A stretch of DNA of 20,083 nucleotides, taken from positions 1-20,083 of the forward strand of contig NW_003108323.1 in the NCBI RefSeq assembly GCF_000003605.2. Direction: 5' to 3'. This DNA is from Saccoglossus kowalevskii (taxonomy: Eukaryota; Hemichordata; Enteropneusta; Harrimaniidae). The notes below the pieces were generated by a model that saw only the letters and a list, made by a program, of their open reading frames with translations, had not been told where the DNA came from and did no database searches. Of the stretch, positions 1-11,300 are shown one piece after another; within the stretch, counting starts at the first letter, position 1; every line of letters begins with the position of its first letter. Made by a program: the position numbers and the translations under genes.

Positions 1-8
1 TTCATCAC
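1..8. repeat. Left terminal inverted repeat, 8 bp
   Basis: The window opens with TTCATCAC. Its reverse complement, GTGATGAA, is exactly the last 8 bases. Bases 1-7 do not match the 33-bp monomer; base 8 is already the first C of a CCAGTC block. This is the only left-hand sequence that the array does not explain. Eight bases is short, so it may be chance, a trimmed edge of a longer inverted repeat, or the tip of an element. Confidence 0.55.
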
Positions 9-715
9 CAGTCTTGGAATATAGACAGGGGGATTCGGTGCCAGTTTTGACATATAGACAGGGGGATTCGGTGCCAGTCTTGGAATATAGACAGGGGGAT
101 TCGGTGCCAGTCCTGACATATGGACAGGGGGATTCGGTGCCAGTCTTGGAATATAGACAGGGGGATTCGGTGCCAGTCTTGGAATATAGACAGGGGAATT
201 CGGTGCCAGTCTTGGAATATAGACAGGGGAATTCGGTGCCAGTCTTGGAATACAGACAGGGGAATTCGGTGCCAGTCTTGGAATATAGACAGGGGGATTC
301 GGTGCCAGTCTTGGCAAATAGACAGGGGGATTAAGTGCCAGTCTTGGCAAATAGACAGGGGAATTCGGTGCCAGTCTTAGCATATAGACAGGGGAATTCG
401 GTGCCAGTCTTGGCAAATAGACAGGGGAATTCGATGCCAGTCTTGACATATAGACAGGGAGATTCGGTGCCAGTCTTGACATATAGACAGGGGGGTTCGG
501 TGCCAGTCTTGGCATATAGACAGGGGGAATTCGGTGCCAGTCTTGGCAAATAGACAGGAGAATTCGATGCCAGTCTTGACATATAGACAGGGAGATTCGG
601 TGCCAGTCTTGACATATAGACAGGGAGGTTCGGTGCCTGTCTTGACATATAGACAGGGGATTCGGTGCCAGTCTTGGAATATAGACAGGAGGATTCGGTG
701 CCAGTCTTGACATAT
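9..715 (+). repeat. Higher-order repeat block H5, copy 1 (left edge of the array)
   Basis: The first 707 bp of the array match 17414-18120 at +17405, and I saw no mismatch. The shared series of rare variants is long: GTTTTGACAT, TCCTGACATATGG, AATACAGAC, the GATTAAG monomer at 331, TTAGCATAT, TTCGATGCC, a 34-bp monomer with GGGGGAATTC, GGGAGGTTCGG, GGTGCCTGTC and a 32-bp GGGGATTCGG monomer. Block H6 overlaps its right part. Confidence 0.93.
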
Positions 716-1565
716 AGACAGGGGTATTCGGTGCCAGTCTTGGAATATAGACAGGAGGATTCGGTGCCAGTCTTGGAATATAGACAGGGGTATTCGGTGC
801 CAGTCGTTGCATATAGACAGGGGAATTCGGTGCCAGTCTTGGCATATAGACAGGGGGATTCGGTGCCAGTCTTGGAATATAGACAGGGGGATTCGGAGCC
901 AGTCGTTGCATATAGACAGGGGGATTCATTGCCAGTCTTGGAATATAGACAGGGGGATTCGGTGCCAGTCTTGGAATATAGACAGGGGGATTCGGAGCCA
1001 GTCGTTGCATATAGACAGGGGGATTCGGTGCCAGTCTTGGAATATAGACAGGGGGATTCGGAGCCAGTCGTTGCATATAGACAGGGGAATTCGCTGCCAG
1101 TCTTGACATATAGACAGGGGGATTCGGTGCCAGTCTTGGCATATAGACAGGGGTATTCGGTGCCAGTCTTGGAATATAGATAGGGGGATTCGGTGCCAGT
1201 CTTGGAATATAGACAGGGGGATTCGGTGCCAGTCTTGGCAAATAGACAGGGGGATTCATTGCCAGTCTTGGAATATAGACAGGGGGATTCGGTGCCAGTC
1301 TTGGAATATAGACAGGGGGATTCGGAGCCAGTCGTTGCATATAGACAGGGGGATTCGGTGCCAGTCTTGGAATATAGACAGGGGGATTCGGAGCCAGTCG
1401 TTGCATATAGACAGGGGAATTCGCTGCCAGTCTTGACATATAGACAGGGGGATTCGGTGCCAGTCTTGGCATATAGACAGGGGTATTCGGTGCCAAGTCT
1501 TGGAATATAGATAGGGGGATTCGGTGCCAGTCTTGGAATATAGACAGGGGGATTCGGTGCCAGTC
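526..1565 (+). repeat. Higher-order repeat block H6, copy 1 (about 1.04 kb)
   Basis: The block matches 16148-17187 at +15622 up to about 1494. It then continues with one extra base, the A in GGTGCCAAGTCTT near 1495, until a missing T at GTCTGGAATAT near 1566 ends the similarity. The shared content includes V monomers with GGAGCC, two GATTCATTGCC variants and two E monomers with AGATAGGGGG. The paired +1 and -1 changes are private to the left copy. Confidence 0.92.
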
Positions 1566-2200
1566 TGGAATATAGACAGGAGGATTCCGTGCCAGTCTTG
1601 GAATATAGACAGGGGTATTCGGTGCCAGTCGTTGCATATAGACAGGGGAATTCGGTGCCAGTCTTGGCATATAGACAGGGGGATTCGGTGCCAGTCTTGG
1701 AATATAGACAGGGGGATTCGGAGCCAGTCGTTGCATATAGACAGGGGAATTCGGTGCCAGTCTTGGCAAATAGACAGGGGAATTCGATGCCAGTCTTGAC
1801 ACATAGACAGGGAGATTCGGTGCCAGTCTTGACATATTGACAGGGGGGGTTCGGTGCCAGTCTTGGCATATAGACAGGGGGATTCGGTGCCAGTCTTGGA
1901 ATATAGACAGGAGGATTCGGTGCCAGTCTTGGAATATAGACAGGGGGATTCGGTGCCAGTCTTGGCAAATAGACAGGGGGATTAAGTGCCAGTCTTGGAA
2001 TATAGACAGGGGAATTCGGTGCCAGTCTTGGAATATAGACAGGGGTATTCGGTGCCAGGCGTTGCATATAGACAGGGGAATTCGGTGCCAGTCTTGGCAA
2101 ATAGACAGGGGTATTCGGTGCCAGTTTTGGCATATAGACAGGGGGATTCGGTGCCAGTCTTGGAATATAGACAGGGGGATTCGATGCCAGTCTTGGAATA

Positions 2201-2770
2201 TAGACAGGGGATTTGGAGCCAGTCGTTGCATATAGACAGGGGAATTCGGTGCCAGTCTTGACATATAGACAGGGAGATTCGGTGCCAGTCTTGGCATATA
2301 GACAGGGGAATTCGGTGCCAGTCTTGGCATATAGACAGGGGGATTCGGAGCCAGTCGTTGCATATAGACAGGGGAATTCGGTGCCAGTCTTGACATATAG
2401 ACAGGGGGATTCGGAGCCAGTCGTTGCATATATACAGGGGGATTCGGTGCCAGTCTTGACATATAGACAGGGAGATTCGGTGCCAGTCTTGGCATATGGA
2501 CAGGGGGATTCGGTGCTAGTCTTGGAATATAGACAGGGCGATTTGGAGCCAGTCGTTGCATATAGACAGGGGGATTCGGTGCCAGTCTTGACATATAGAC
2601 AGGGAGATTCGGTGCCAGTTTTGGCATATAGACAGGGGGATTCGGTGCTAGTCTTGACATATAGACAGGGTAATTCGGTGCCAGTCTTGACATATAGACA
2701 GGGGGATTCGGTGCCAGTCTTGACATATAGACAGGGGGTTCGGTGCCAGTCTTGGAATATAGACAGGGGA
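2201..2770 (+). repeat. Diverged relative of block H2
   Basis: This stretch aligns to 6626-7195 at +4425 with roughly ten substitutions and no net indel. It has private changes GGTGCTAGTC (twice, near 2513 and 2645), CATATGGAC, GGGCGATTTGG and GGGTAATTC. It carries the westernmost 32-bp monomer of its class at 2732. Its higher divergence suggests it is an older copy, or one outside the range of recent homogenisation. Confidence 0.8.
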
Positions 2771-3508
2771 ATTCGACGCCAGTCTTGGAATATAGACAGG
2801 GGAATTCGGTGCCAGTCTTGGAATATAGACAGGGGTATTCGGTGCCAGTCTTGGAATATAGACAGGGGGATTCGGTGCCAGTCTTGGAATATATAGACAG
2901 GGGAATTCGGTGCCAGTCTTGACATATAGACAGGGTGATTCGGTGCCAGTCGTTGCATATAGACAGGGGAATTCGGTGCCAGTCTTGGAATATAGACAGG
3001 GGTATTCGGCGCCAGGCGTTGCATATATACAGGGGAATCCGGTGCCAGTCTTGGCAAATAGACAGGGGTATTCGGTGCCAGTCTTGGCATATAGACAGGG
3101 GGATTCGGTGCCAGTCTTGGAATATAGACAGGGGGATTCGGAGCCAGTCGTTGCATATAGACAGGGGAATTCGGTGCCAGTCTTGACATATAGACAGGGG
3201 GATTCGGTGCCAGTCGTTGCATATAGACAGGGGAATTCAGTGCCAGTCTTGGAATATAGACAGGGGTATTCGGTGCCAGTCGTTGCATATAGACAGGGGA
3301 ATTCGGTGCCAGTCTTGGCAAATAGACAGGGGTATTCGGTGCCAGTCTTGGCATATAGACAGGGGGATTCGGTGCCAGTCTTGGTAAATAGACAGGGGGA
3401 TTCGGTGCCAGTCGTTGCATATAGACAGGGGAATTCGGTGCCAGTCTTGGAATATAGACAGGGGAATTCGGTGCCAGTCGTTGCATATAGACAGGGGAAT
3501 TCGGTGCC

Positions 3509-4220
3509 AGTCGTTGCATATAGACAGGGGAATTCGGTGCCAGTCTTGACATATAGACAGGGAGATTCGGTGCCAGTCTTGGCATATAGACAGGGGAATT
3601 CGGTGCCAGTCTTGGCATATAGACAGGGGGATTCGGAGCCAGTCGTTGCATATAGACACGGGAATTCGGTGCCAGTCTTGACATATAGACAGGGGGATTC
3701 GGAGCCAGTCGTTGCATATATACAGGGGGATTCGGTGCCAGTCTTGACATATAGACAGGGAGATTCGGTGCCAGTCTTGGCATATAGACAGGGGGATTCG
3801 GTGCCAGTCTTGGAATATAGACAGGGGGATTTGGAGCCAGTCGTTGCATATAGACAGGGGGATTCGGTGCCTGTCTTGACATATAGACAGGGAGATTTGG
3901 TGCCAGTCTTGGCATATAGACAGGGGGATTCGGTGCCAGTCTTGACATATAGACAGGGGAATTCGGTGCCAGTCTTGACATATAGACAGGGGGATTCGGT
4001 GCCAGTCTTGACATATAGACAGGGGGTTCGGTGCCAGTCTTGGAATATAGACAGGGGAATTCGGTGCCAGTCTTGGAATATAGACAGGGGAATTCGGTGC
4101 CAGTCTTGGAATATAGACAGGGGGATTCGGTGCCAGTCTTGGAATATAGACAGGGGGATTCGGTGCCAGTCTTGGAATATAGACAGGGGCATTCGGTGCC
4201 AGTCTTGACATATAGACAGG
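3509..4220 (+). repeat. Higher-order repeat block H2, copy 1 (about 712 bp)
   Basis: This block matches 6646-7357 at +3137, and I found no difference on reading both copies. Diagnostic shared variants are AGACACGGG (near 3654 and 6791), ATATATACAGG, GGTGCCTGTC, GGAGATTTGG, the 32-bp monomer at 4020/7157 and CAGGGGCATTC. A more diverged relative, about 98% by eye, lies at about 2201-2770. Confidence 0.9.
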
Positions 4221-4686
4221 GGGATTCGGTGCCAGTCTTGACATATAGACAGCAGACTTCGGTGCCAGTCTTGGCATATAGACAGGGGTATTCGGATACC
4301 AGTGTTGGAATATAGATAGGGGGATTCGGTGCCAGTCTTGGAATATAGACAGGGGGATTCGGTGCCATTCTTGGCAAATAGACAGGGGGATTAAGTGCCA
4401 GTCTTGGCAAATAGACAGGGGAATTCGGTGCCAGTCTTAGCATATAGACAGGGGAATTCGGTGCCAGTCTTGGAATATAGACAGGGGAATTCGGTGCCAG
4501 TCTTGACATATAGACAGGGGGATTCGGAGCCAGTCTTGACATATAGACAGGGAGATTCGGTGCCAGTCTTGGAATATAGACAGGGGGATTTGGAGCCAGT
4601 CGTTGCATATAGACAGGGAGATTCGATGCCAGTCTTGGCATATAGACAGGGGGATTCGGTGCCAGTCTTGACATATAGACAGGGGA

Positions 4687-5160
4687 ATTCGGTGCCAGTC
4701 TTGACATATAGACAGGGGGATTCGGTGCCAGTCTTGACATATAGACAGGGGGTTCGATGCCAGTCTTGGAATATAGACTGGGGAATTCGGTGCCAGTCTT
4801 GGAATATAGACAGGGGAATTCGGTGCCAGTCTTGGAATATAGACAGGGGGATTCGGTGCCAGTCTTGGAATATAGACAGGGGGATTCGGTGCCAGTCTTG
4901 GAATATATAGACCGGGGAATTCGGTGCCAGTCTTGGAATATAGACAGGGGGATTCGGTGCCAGTCTTGGCAAATAGACAGGGGGATTAAGTGTCAGTCTT
5001 GGCATTTAGACAGGGGGATTCGGTGCCAGTCTTGACATATAGACAGCAAAATTCGGTGCCAGTCTTGGCATATAGACAGGGGTATTCGGTGCCAGTCTTG
5101 GAATATAGATAGGGGGATTCGGTGCCAGTCTTGGAATATAGACAGGGGGATTCGGTGCCA
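4687..5160 (+). repeat. 628-bp-period tandem duplication inside H1, first unit
   Basis: Positions 4687-5160 match 5315-5788 at +628 with only a few differences (4757, 4992, 5048 and the base matching 5551). The unit carries the 32-bp monomer at 4746, in which the A of GGATTC is missing, and 156 bp later the 35-bp monomer containing AATATATAGACCG at 4902. It then has an N monomer ending GATTAAG and the unusual TTGGCATTTAG monomer. The same duplication is present in H1 copy 2 at 12977-13450 and 13605-14078. Confidence 0.88.
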
Positions 5161-5314
5161 TTCTTGGCAAATAGACAGGGGGATTAAGTGCCAGTCTTGG
5201 CAAATAGACAGGGGAATTCGGTGCCAGTCTTAGCATATAGACAGGGGAATTCGGTGCCAGTCTTGGCAAATAGACAGGGGAATTCGATGCCAGTCTTGAC
5301 ATATAGACAGGGAG

Positions 5315-5788
5315 ATTCGGTGCCAGTCTTGACATATAGACAGGGGGATTCGGTGCCAGTCTTGACATATAGACAGGGGGTTCGGTGCCAGTCTTGGAAT
5401 ATAGACTGGGGAATTCGGTGCCAGTCTTGGAATATAGACAGGGGAATTCGGTGCCAGTCTTGGAATATAGACAGGGGGATTCGGTGCCAGTCTTGGAATA
5501 TAGACAGGGGGATTCGGTGCCAGTCTTGGAATATATAGACCGGGGAATTCAGTGCCAGTCTTGGAATATAGACAGGGGGATTCGGTGCCAGTCTTGGCAA
5601 ATAGACAGGGGGATTAAGTGCCAGTCTTGGCATTTAGACAGGGGGATTCGGTGCCAGTCTTGACATATAGACAGCAGAATTCGGTGCCAGTCTTGGCATA
5701 TAGACAGGGGTATTCGGTGCCAGTCTTGGAATATAGATAGGGGGATTCGGTGCCAGTCTTGGAATATAGACAGGGGGATTCGGTGCCA
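5315..5788 (+). repeat. 628-bp-period tandem duplication inside H1, second unit
   Basis: This is the second copy of the 4687-5160 unit, with its 32-bp monomer at 5374 and 35-bp monomer at 5530. After 5788 the two units diverge: the first continues with CCATTCTTGGCAAAT, the second jumps to CCAGTCTTAGCATAT. The second unit has therefore lost the intervening monomers, as expected from a misaligned exchange. Confidence 0.86.
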
Positions 5789-6717
5789 GTCTTAGCATAT
5801 AGACAGGGGAATTCGGTGCCAGTCTTGGCAAATAGACAGGGGAATTCGATGCCAGTCTTGACATATAGACAGGGAGATTCGGTGAAAGTCTTGACATATA
5901 GACAGGGGGATTCGGTGCCAGTCTTGGCATATAGACAGGGGGAATTCAGTGCCAGTCTTGACATATAGACAGGGGGATTCGGTGCCAGTCTTGGAATAGA
6001 GACAGGGGGATTCGGTGCCAGTCTTGACATATAGACAGGGGGATTCGGTGCCAGTCTTGGAATATTGACAGGGGGATTCGGTGCCAGTCTTGACATATAG
6101 ACAGGGGAATTCGGTGCCAGTCTTGGCAAATAGACAGGGGTATTCGGTGCCAGTCTTGGCATATAGACAGGGGGATTCGGTGCCAGTCTTGGAATATTGA
6201 CAGGGGGATTCGGAGCCAGTCGTTGCATATAGACAGGGGGATTCGGTGCCAGTCTTGACATATGGACAGGGGGATTCGGTGCCAGTCGTTGCATATAGAC
6301 AGGGGAATTCGGTGCCAGTCTTGGAATATAGACAGGGGTATTCGGTGCCAGTCGTTGCATATAGACAGGGGAATTCGGTGCCAGTCTTGGCAAATAGACA
6401 GGGGTATTCAGTGCCAGTCTTGGCATATAGACAGGGGGATTCGGTGCCAGTCTTGGAATATCGACAGGGGGATTCGGAGCCAGTCGTTGCATATAGACAG
6501 GGGGATTCGGTGCCAGTCTTGGAATACAGACAGGGGGATTCGGAGCCAGTCGTTGCATATAGACAGGGGGATTCGGTTCCAGTCTTGGAATATAGACAGG
6601 GCGATTCGGTGCCAGTCTTGGAATTTAGACAGGGGATTTGGAGCCAGTCGTTGCATATAGACAGGGGAATTCGGTGCCAGTCTTGACATATAGACAGGGA
6701 GATTCGGTGCCAGTCTT
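5777..6717 (+). repeat. Higher-order repeat block H3, copy 1 (about 941 bp)
   Basis: This block matches 9577-10517 at +3800 with about five substitutions, for example at 5948, 6602 and 6647. Shared rare variants are GGTGAAAGTC (5881 and 9681), GGAATAGAGACAG, ATATTGACAGG, CATATGGACAGG (6262 and 10062), ATATCGACAGG, AATACAGACAGG, GGTTCCAGTC and GGAATTTAGAC. The left part is also in H1, so its opening occurs a third time from about 14067. Confidence 0.91.
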
Positions 6718-7357
6718 GGCATATAGACAGGGGAATTCGGTGCCAGTCTTGGCATATAGACAGGGGGATTCGGAGCCAGTCGTTGCATATAGACACGGGA
6801 ATTCGGTGCCAGTCTTGACATATAGACAGGGGGATTCGGAGCCAGTCGTTGCATATATACAGGGGGATTCGGTGCCAGTCTTGACATATAGACAGGGAGA
6901 TTCGGTGCCAGTCTTGGCATATAGACAGGGGGATTCGGTGCCAGTCTTGGAATATAGACAGGGGGATTTGGAGCCAGTCGTTGCATATAGACAGGGGGAT
7001 TCGGTGCCTGTCTTGACATATAGACAGGGAGATTTGGTGCCAGTCTTGGCATATAGACAGGGGGATTCGGTGCCAGTCTTGACATATAGACAGGGGAATT
7101 CGGTGCCAGTCTTGACATATAGACAGGGGGATTCGGTGCCAGTCTTGACATATAGACAGGGGGTTCGGTGCCAGTCTTGGAATATAGACAGGGGAATTCG
7201 GTGCCAGTCTTGGAATATAGACAGGGGAATTCGGTGCCAGTCTTGGAATATAGACAGGGGGATTCGGTGCCAGTCTTGGAATATAGACAGGGGGATTCGG
7301 TGCCAGTCTTGGAATATAGACAGGGGCATTCGGTGCCAGTCTTGACATATAGACAGG
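6646..7357 (+). repeat. Higher-order repeat block H2, copy 2 (about 712 bp)
   Basis: This is the partner of 3509-4220 at +3137 with the same rare variants in the same order. It follows directly on block H3 copy 1 (5777-6717), with a short overlap, so the region is a mosaic joined at shared V and T monomers. After 7357 the sequence moves to GGGGAATTC monomers, whereas the first copy moves to GGGGGATTC. Confidence 0.9.
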
Positions 7358-9576
7358 GGAATTCGGTGCCAGTCTTGGAATATAGACAGGGGGATTCGGT
7401 GCCAGTCTTGACATATAGACAGGAATATTCGGTGCCAGTCTTGGAATATAGACAGGAGGATTCGGTGCCAGTCTTGGAATATAGACAGGGGGATTCGGTG
7501 CCAGTCTTGACATATAGACAGGAGAATTCGGTGCCAGTCTTGGCATATAGACAGGGGTATTTGGTGCCAGTCTTGGAATATAGATAGGGGGATTCGGTGC
7601 CAGTCTTGGAATATAGACAGGGGGATTCGGTGCCAGTCTTGGCAAATAGACAGGGGGATTAAGTGCCAGTCTTGGCAAATAGACAGGGGAATTCGGTGCC
7701 AGTCTTGGCAAATAGACAGGGGAATTCGATGCCAGTCTTGACATATAGACAGGGAGATTCGGTGCCAGTCTTGACATATAGACAGGGGGGTTCGATGCCA
7801 GTCTTGGCATATAGACAGGGGGAATTCGGTGCCAGTCTTGGAATTTAGACAGGGGGATTCGGTGCCAGTCTTGACATATAGACAGGGGGATTCGGTGCCA
7901 GTCTTGGAATATAGACAGGGGGACTCGGTGCCAGTCTTGACATATAGACAGGGGGATTCGGTGCCAGTCTTGGAATATAGACAGGAGGATTCCGTGCCAG
8001 TCTTGGAATATAGACAGGGGTATTCGGTGCCAGTCGTTGCATATAGACAGGGGAATTCGGTGCCAGTCTTGGCATATAGACAGGGGGATTCGGTGCCAGT
8101 CTTGGAATATAGACAGGGGGATTCGGAGCCAGTCGTTGCATATAGACAGGGGAATTCGGTGCCAGTCTTGGCAAATAGACAGGGGAATTCGATGCCAGTC
8201 TTGACATATAGACAGGGAGATTCGGTGCCAGTCTTGACATATAGACAGGGGGATTCGGTGCCAGTCTTGGCAAATAGACAGGGGGATTAAGTGCCAGTCT
8301 TGGAATATAGACAGGGGAATTCGGTGCCAGTCTTGGAATATAGACAGGGGAATTCGGTGCCAGTCTTGGAATATAGACAGGGGAATTCGGTGCCAGTCTT
8401 GGAATATAGACAGGGGGATTCGGTGCCAGTCTTGGAATATATAGACAGGGGAATTCGGTGCCAGTCTTGGAATATAGACAGGGGGATTCGGTGCCAGTCT
8501 TGGCAAATAGACAGGGGGATTAAGTGCCAGTCTTGGCATTTAGACAGGGGGATTCGGTGCCAGTCATGACATATAGACAGGAGAATTCGGTGCCAGTCTA
8601 GGCATATAGACAGGGGTATTCGGTGCCAGTCTTGGAATATAGATATTGGGATTCGGTGCCAGTCTTGGAATATAGACAGGGGGATTCGGTGCCAGTCTTG
8701 GCAAATAGAGAGGTGGATTAAGTGCCAGTCTTGGCAAATAGACAGGGGAATTCGGTGCCAGTCTTAGCATATAGACAGGGGAATTCGGTGCCAGTCTTGG
8801 CAAATAGACAGTGGAATTCGATGCCAGTCTTGACATATAGACAGGGAGATTCGCTGCCAGTCTTGACATATAGACAGGGGGGTTCGGTGCCAGTCTTGGC
8901 ATATAGACAGGGGGAATTCGGTGCCAGTCTTGGAATATAGACAGGGGGATTCGGTGCCAGTCTTGACATATAGACATGGGGATTCGGTGCCAGTCTTGGA
9001 ATATAGACAGGGGGATTCGGTGCCAGTCTTGACATATAGACAGGGGGATTCGGTGCCAGTCTTGGAATATAGACAGGAGGATTCCGTGCCAGTCTTGGAA
9101 TATAGACAGGGGTATTCGGTGCCAGTCGTTGCATATAGACAGGGGAATTCGGTGGCAGTCTTGGCATATAGACAGGGGGATTCGGTGCCAGTCTTGGAAT
9201 ATAGACAGGGGGATTCGGAGCCAGTCGTTGCATATAGACAGGGGGATTCGGTGCCAGTCTTGGAATATATAGACCGGGGAATTCGGTGCCAGTCTTGGAA
9301 TATAGACAGGGGGATTCGGTGCCAGTCTTGGCAAATAGACAGGGGGATTAAGTGCCAGTCTTGGCATTTAGACAGGGGGATTCGGTGCCAGTCTTGACAT
9401 ATAGACAGCAGAATTCGGTGCCAGTCTTGGCATATAGACAGGGGTATTCGGTGCCAGTCTTGGAATATAGATAGGGGGATTCGGTGCCAGTCTTGGAATA
9501 TAGACAGGGGGATTCGGTGCCATTCTTGGCAAATAGACAGGGGGATTAAGTGCCAGTCTTGGCAAATAGACAGGGG

Positions 9577-10517
9577 AATTCGGTGCCAGTCTTAGCATAT
9601 AGACAGGGGAATTCAGTGCCAGTCTTGGCAAATAGACAGGGGAATTCGATGCCAGTCTTGACATATAGACAGGGAGATTCGGTGAAAGTCTTGACATATA
9701 GACAGGGGGATTCGGTGCCAGTCTTGGCATATAGACAGGGGGAATTCGGTGCCAGTCTTGACATATAGACAGGGGGATTCGGTGCCAGTCTTGGAATAGA
9801 GACAGGGGGATTCGGTGCCAGTCTTGACATATAGACAGGGGGATTCGGTGCCAGTCTTGGAATATTGACAGGGGGATTCGGTGCCAGTCTTGACATATAG
9901 ACAGGGGAATTCGGTGCCAGTCTTGGCAAATAGACAGGGGTATTCGGTGCCAGTCTTGGCATATAGACAGGGGGATTCGGTGCCAGTCTTGGAATATTGA
10001 CAGGGGGATTCGGAGCCAGTCGTTGCATATAGACAGGGGGATTCGGTGCCAGTCTTGACATATGGACAGGGGGATTCGGTGCCAGTCGTTGCATATAGAC
10101 AGGGGAATTCGGTGCCAGTCTTGGAATATAGACAGGGGTATTCAGTGCCAGTCGTTGCATATAGACAGGGGAATTCGGTGCCAGTCTTGGCAAATAGACA
10201 GGGGTATTCAGTGCCAGTCTTGGCATATAGACAGGGGGATTCGGTGCCAGTCTTGGAATATCGACAGGGGGATTCGGAGCCAGTCGTTGCATATAGACAG
10301 GGGGATTCGGTGCCAGTCTTGGAATACAGACAGGGGGATTCGGAGCCAGTCGTTGCATATAGACAGGGGGATTCGGTTCCAGTCTTGGAATATAGACAGG
10401 GGGATTCGGTGCCAGTCTTGGAATTTAGACAGGGGATTTGGAGCCAATCGTTGCATATAGACAGGGGAATTCGGTGCCAGTCTTGACATATAGACAGGGA
10501 GATTCGGTGCCAGTCTT
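9577..10517 (+). repeat. Higher-order repeat block H3, copy 2 (about 941 bp)
   Basis: This is the partner of 5777-6717 at +3800. Differences include TTCAGTGCC near 9613 and 10143 and AGCCAATCG near 10446. It ends where the sequence switches to GGAGATTTGG, the start of the 791-bp-period duplication, so two independent duplication blocks abut here. Confidence 0.91.
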
Positions 10518-11190
10518 GACATATAGACAGGGAGATTTGGTGCCAGTCTTGGCATATAGACAGGGGGATTCGGTGCCAGTCTTGACATATAGACAGGGGA
10601 ATTCGGTGCCAGTCTTGACATATAGACAGGGGGATTCGGTGCCAGTCTTGACATATAGACAGGGGGTTCGGTGCCAGTCTTGGAATATAGACAGGGGAAT
10701 TCGGTGCCAGTCTTGGAATATAGACAGGAGAATTCGGTGCCAGTCTTGGAATATAGACAGGGGGATTCGGTGCCAGTCTTGGAATATAGACAGGGGGATT
10801 CGGTACCAGTCTTGGAATATAGACAGGGGCATTCGGTGCCAGTGTTGACATATAGACAGGGGGATTCGGTGCCAGTCTTGGAATATAGACAGGGGGATTC
10901 GGTGCCAGTCTTGACATATAGACAGGGGGATTCGGTGCCAGTCTTGGAATATAGACAGGAGGATTCGGTGCCAGTCTTGGAATATAGACAGGGGGATTCG
11001 GTGCCATTCTTGGCAAATAGACAGGGGGATTAAGTGCCAGTCTTGGAATATAGACAGGGGAATTCGGTGCCAGTCTTGGAATATAGACAGGGGAATTCGT
11101 TGCCAGTCTTGGCATATAGACAGGGGGATTCGGAGCCAGTCGTTGCATATAGACAGGGGAATTCGGTGCCAGTCTTGACATATAGACAGG
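10510..11190 (+). repeat. 791-bp-period tandem duplication H4, unit 1
   Basis: The unit matches 11301-11981 at +791. That offset is 24 monomers minus one base, because each unit contains a 32-bp monomer (10660 and 11451). Differences include 10731 (GGAGAATTC against GGGGAATTC), 10804 (GGTACC), the AGACAGGAGG against AGACAAAAGG change near 10951/11742, and the CCATTCTTGG change near 10989. The spacing makes this a direct tandem duplication. Confidence 0.9.
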
Positions 11191-11300
11191 GAGATTCGGT
11201 GCCAGTCTTGGCATATAGACAGGGGGATTCGGTGCCAGTCTTGGAATATAGACAGGGGGATTTGGAGCCAGTCGTTGCATATAGACAGGGGGATTCGGTG

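Larger units (their letters stand above)
4213..6192 (+). repeat. Higher-order repeat block H1, copy 1 (about 1.98 kb)
   Basis: This block reappears at 12503-14482 with a constant offset of 8290 bp and no net indel. I count about ten single-base differences, for example at 4294, 4405, 4771, 4992, 5048, 5551, 5587 and 5948, so identity is near 99.5%. Shared rare markers include AGCAGACTTC (4251), the 32-bp monomers at 4746 and 5374, the 35-bp monomers at 4902 and 5530, GGTGAAAGTC (5881) and GGAATAGAGACAG (near 5993). The edges are where flanking monomers stop matching, so each is uncertain by about one monomer. Confidence 0.92.

Noticed and set aside
303-316. TGCCAGTCTTGGCA as a nuclear factor I palindrome
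   Set aside because: Nuclear factor I sites have TTGGC before GCCAA with a 5-base gap. Here the half-sites are in the opposite order with a 4-base gap, so only an isolated TTGGCA half-site remains.
2910-4208. 432-codon plus-strand ORF with EYRQGDSVPVL repeats
   Set aside because: It is part of the same array and shifts to the NIDRGIRCQSW register near its end, at the 32-bp monomer at 4020. Monomer differences are mostly amino-acid-changing, and recurrent GATTAAG and AGATAGG variants stop this frame throughout the array.
331-4740. 1469-codon minus-strand ORF as a giant repetitive protein gene
   Set aside because: All minus-strand frames of the monomer are stop-free, so long ORFs are expected by default. 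The reading register changes at single-base indels, and no non-repetitive terminus, signal peptide or domain is present. Similar ORFs at 5792-8539, 9613-11445, 10425-12269, 14082-15773 and 17207-19009 share these faults.
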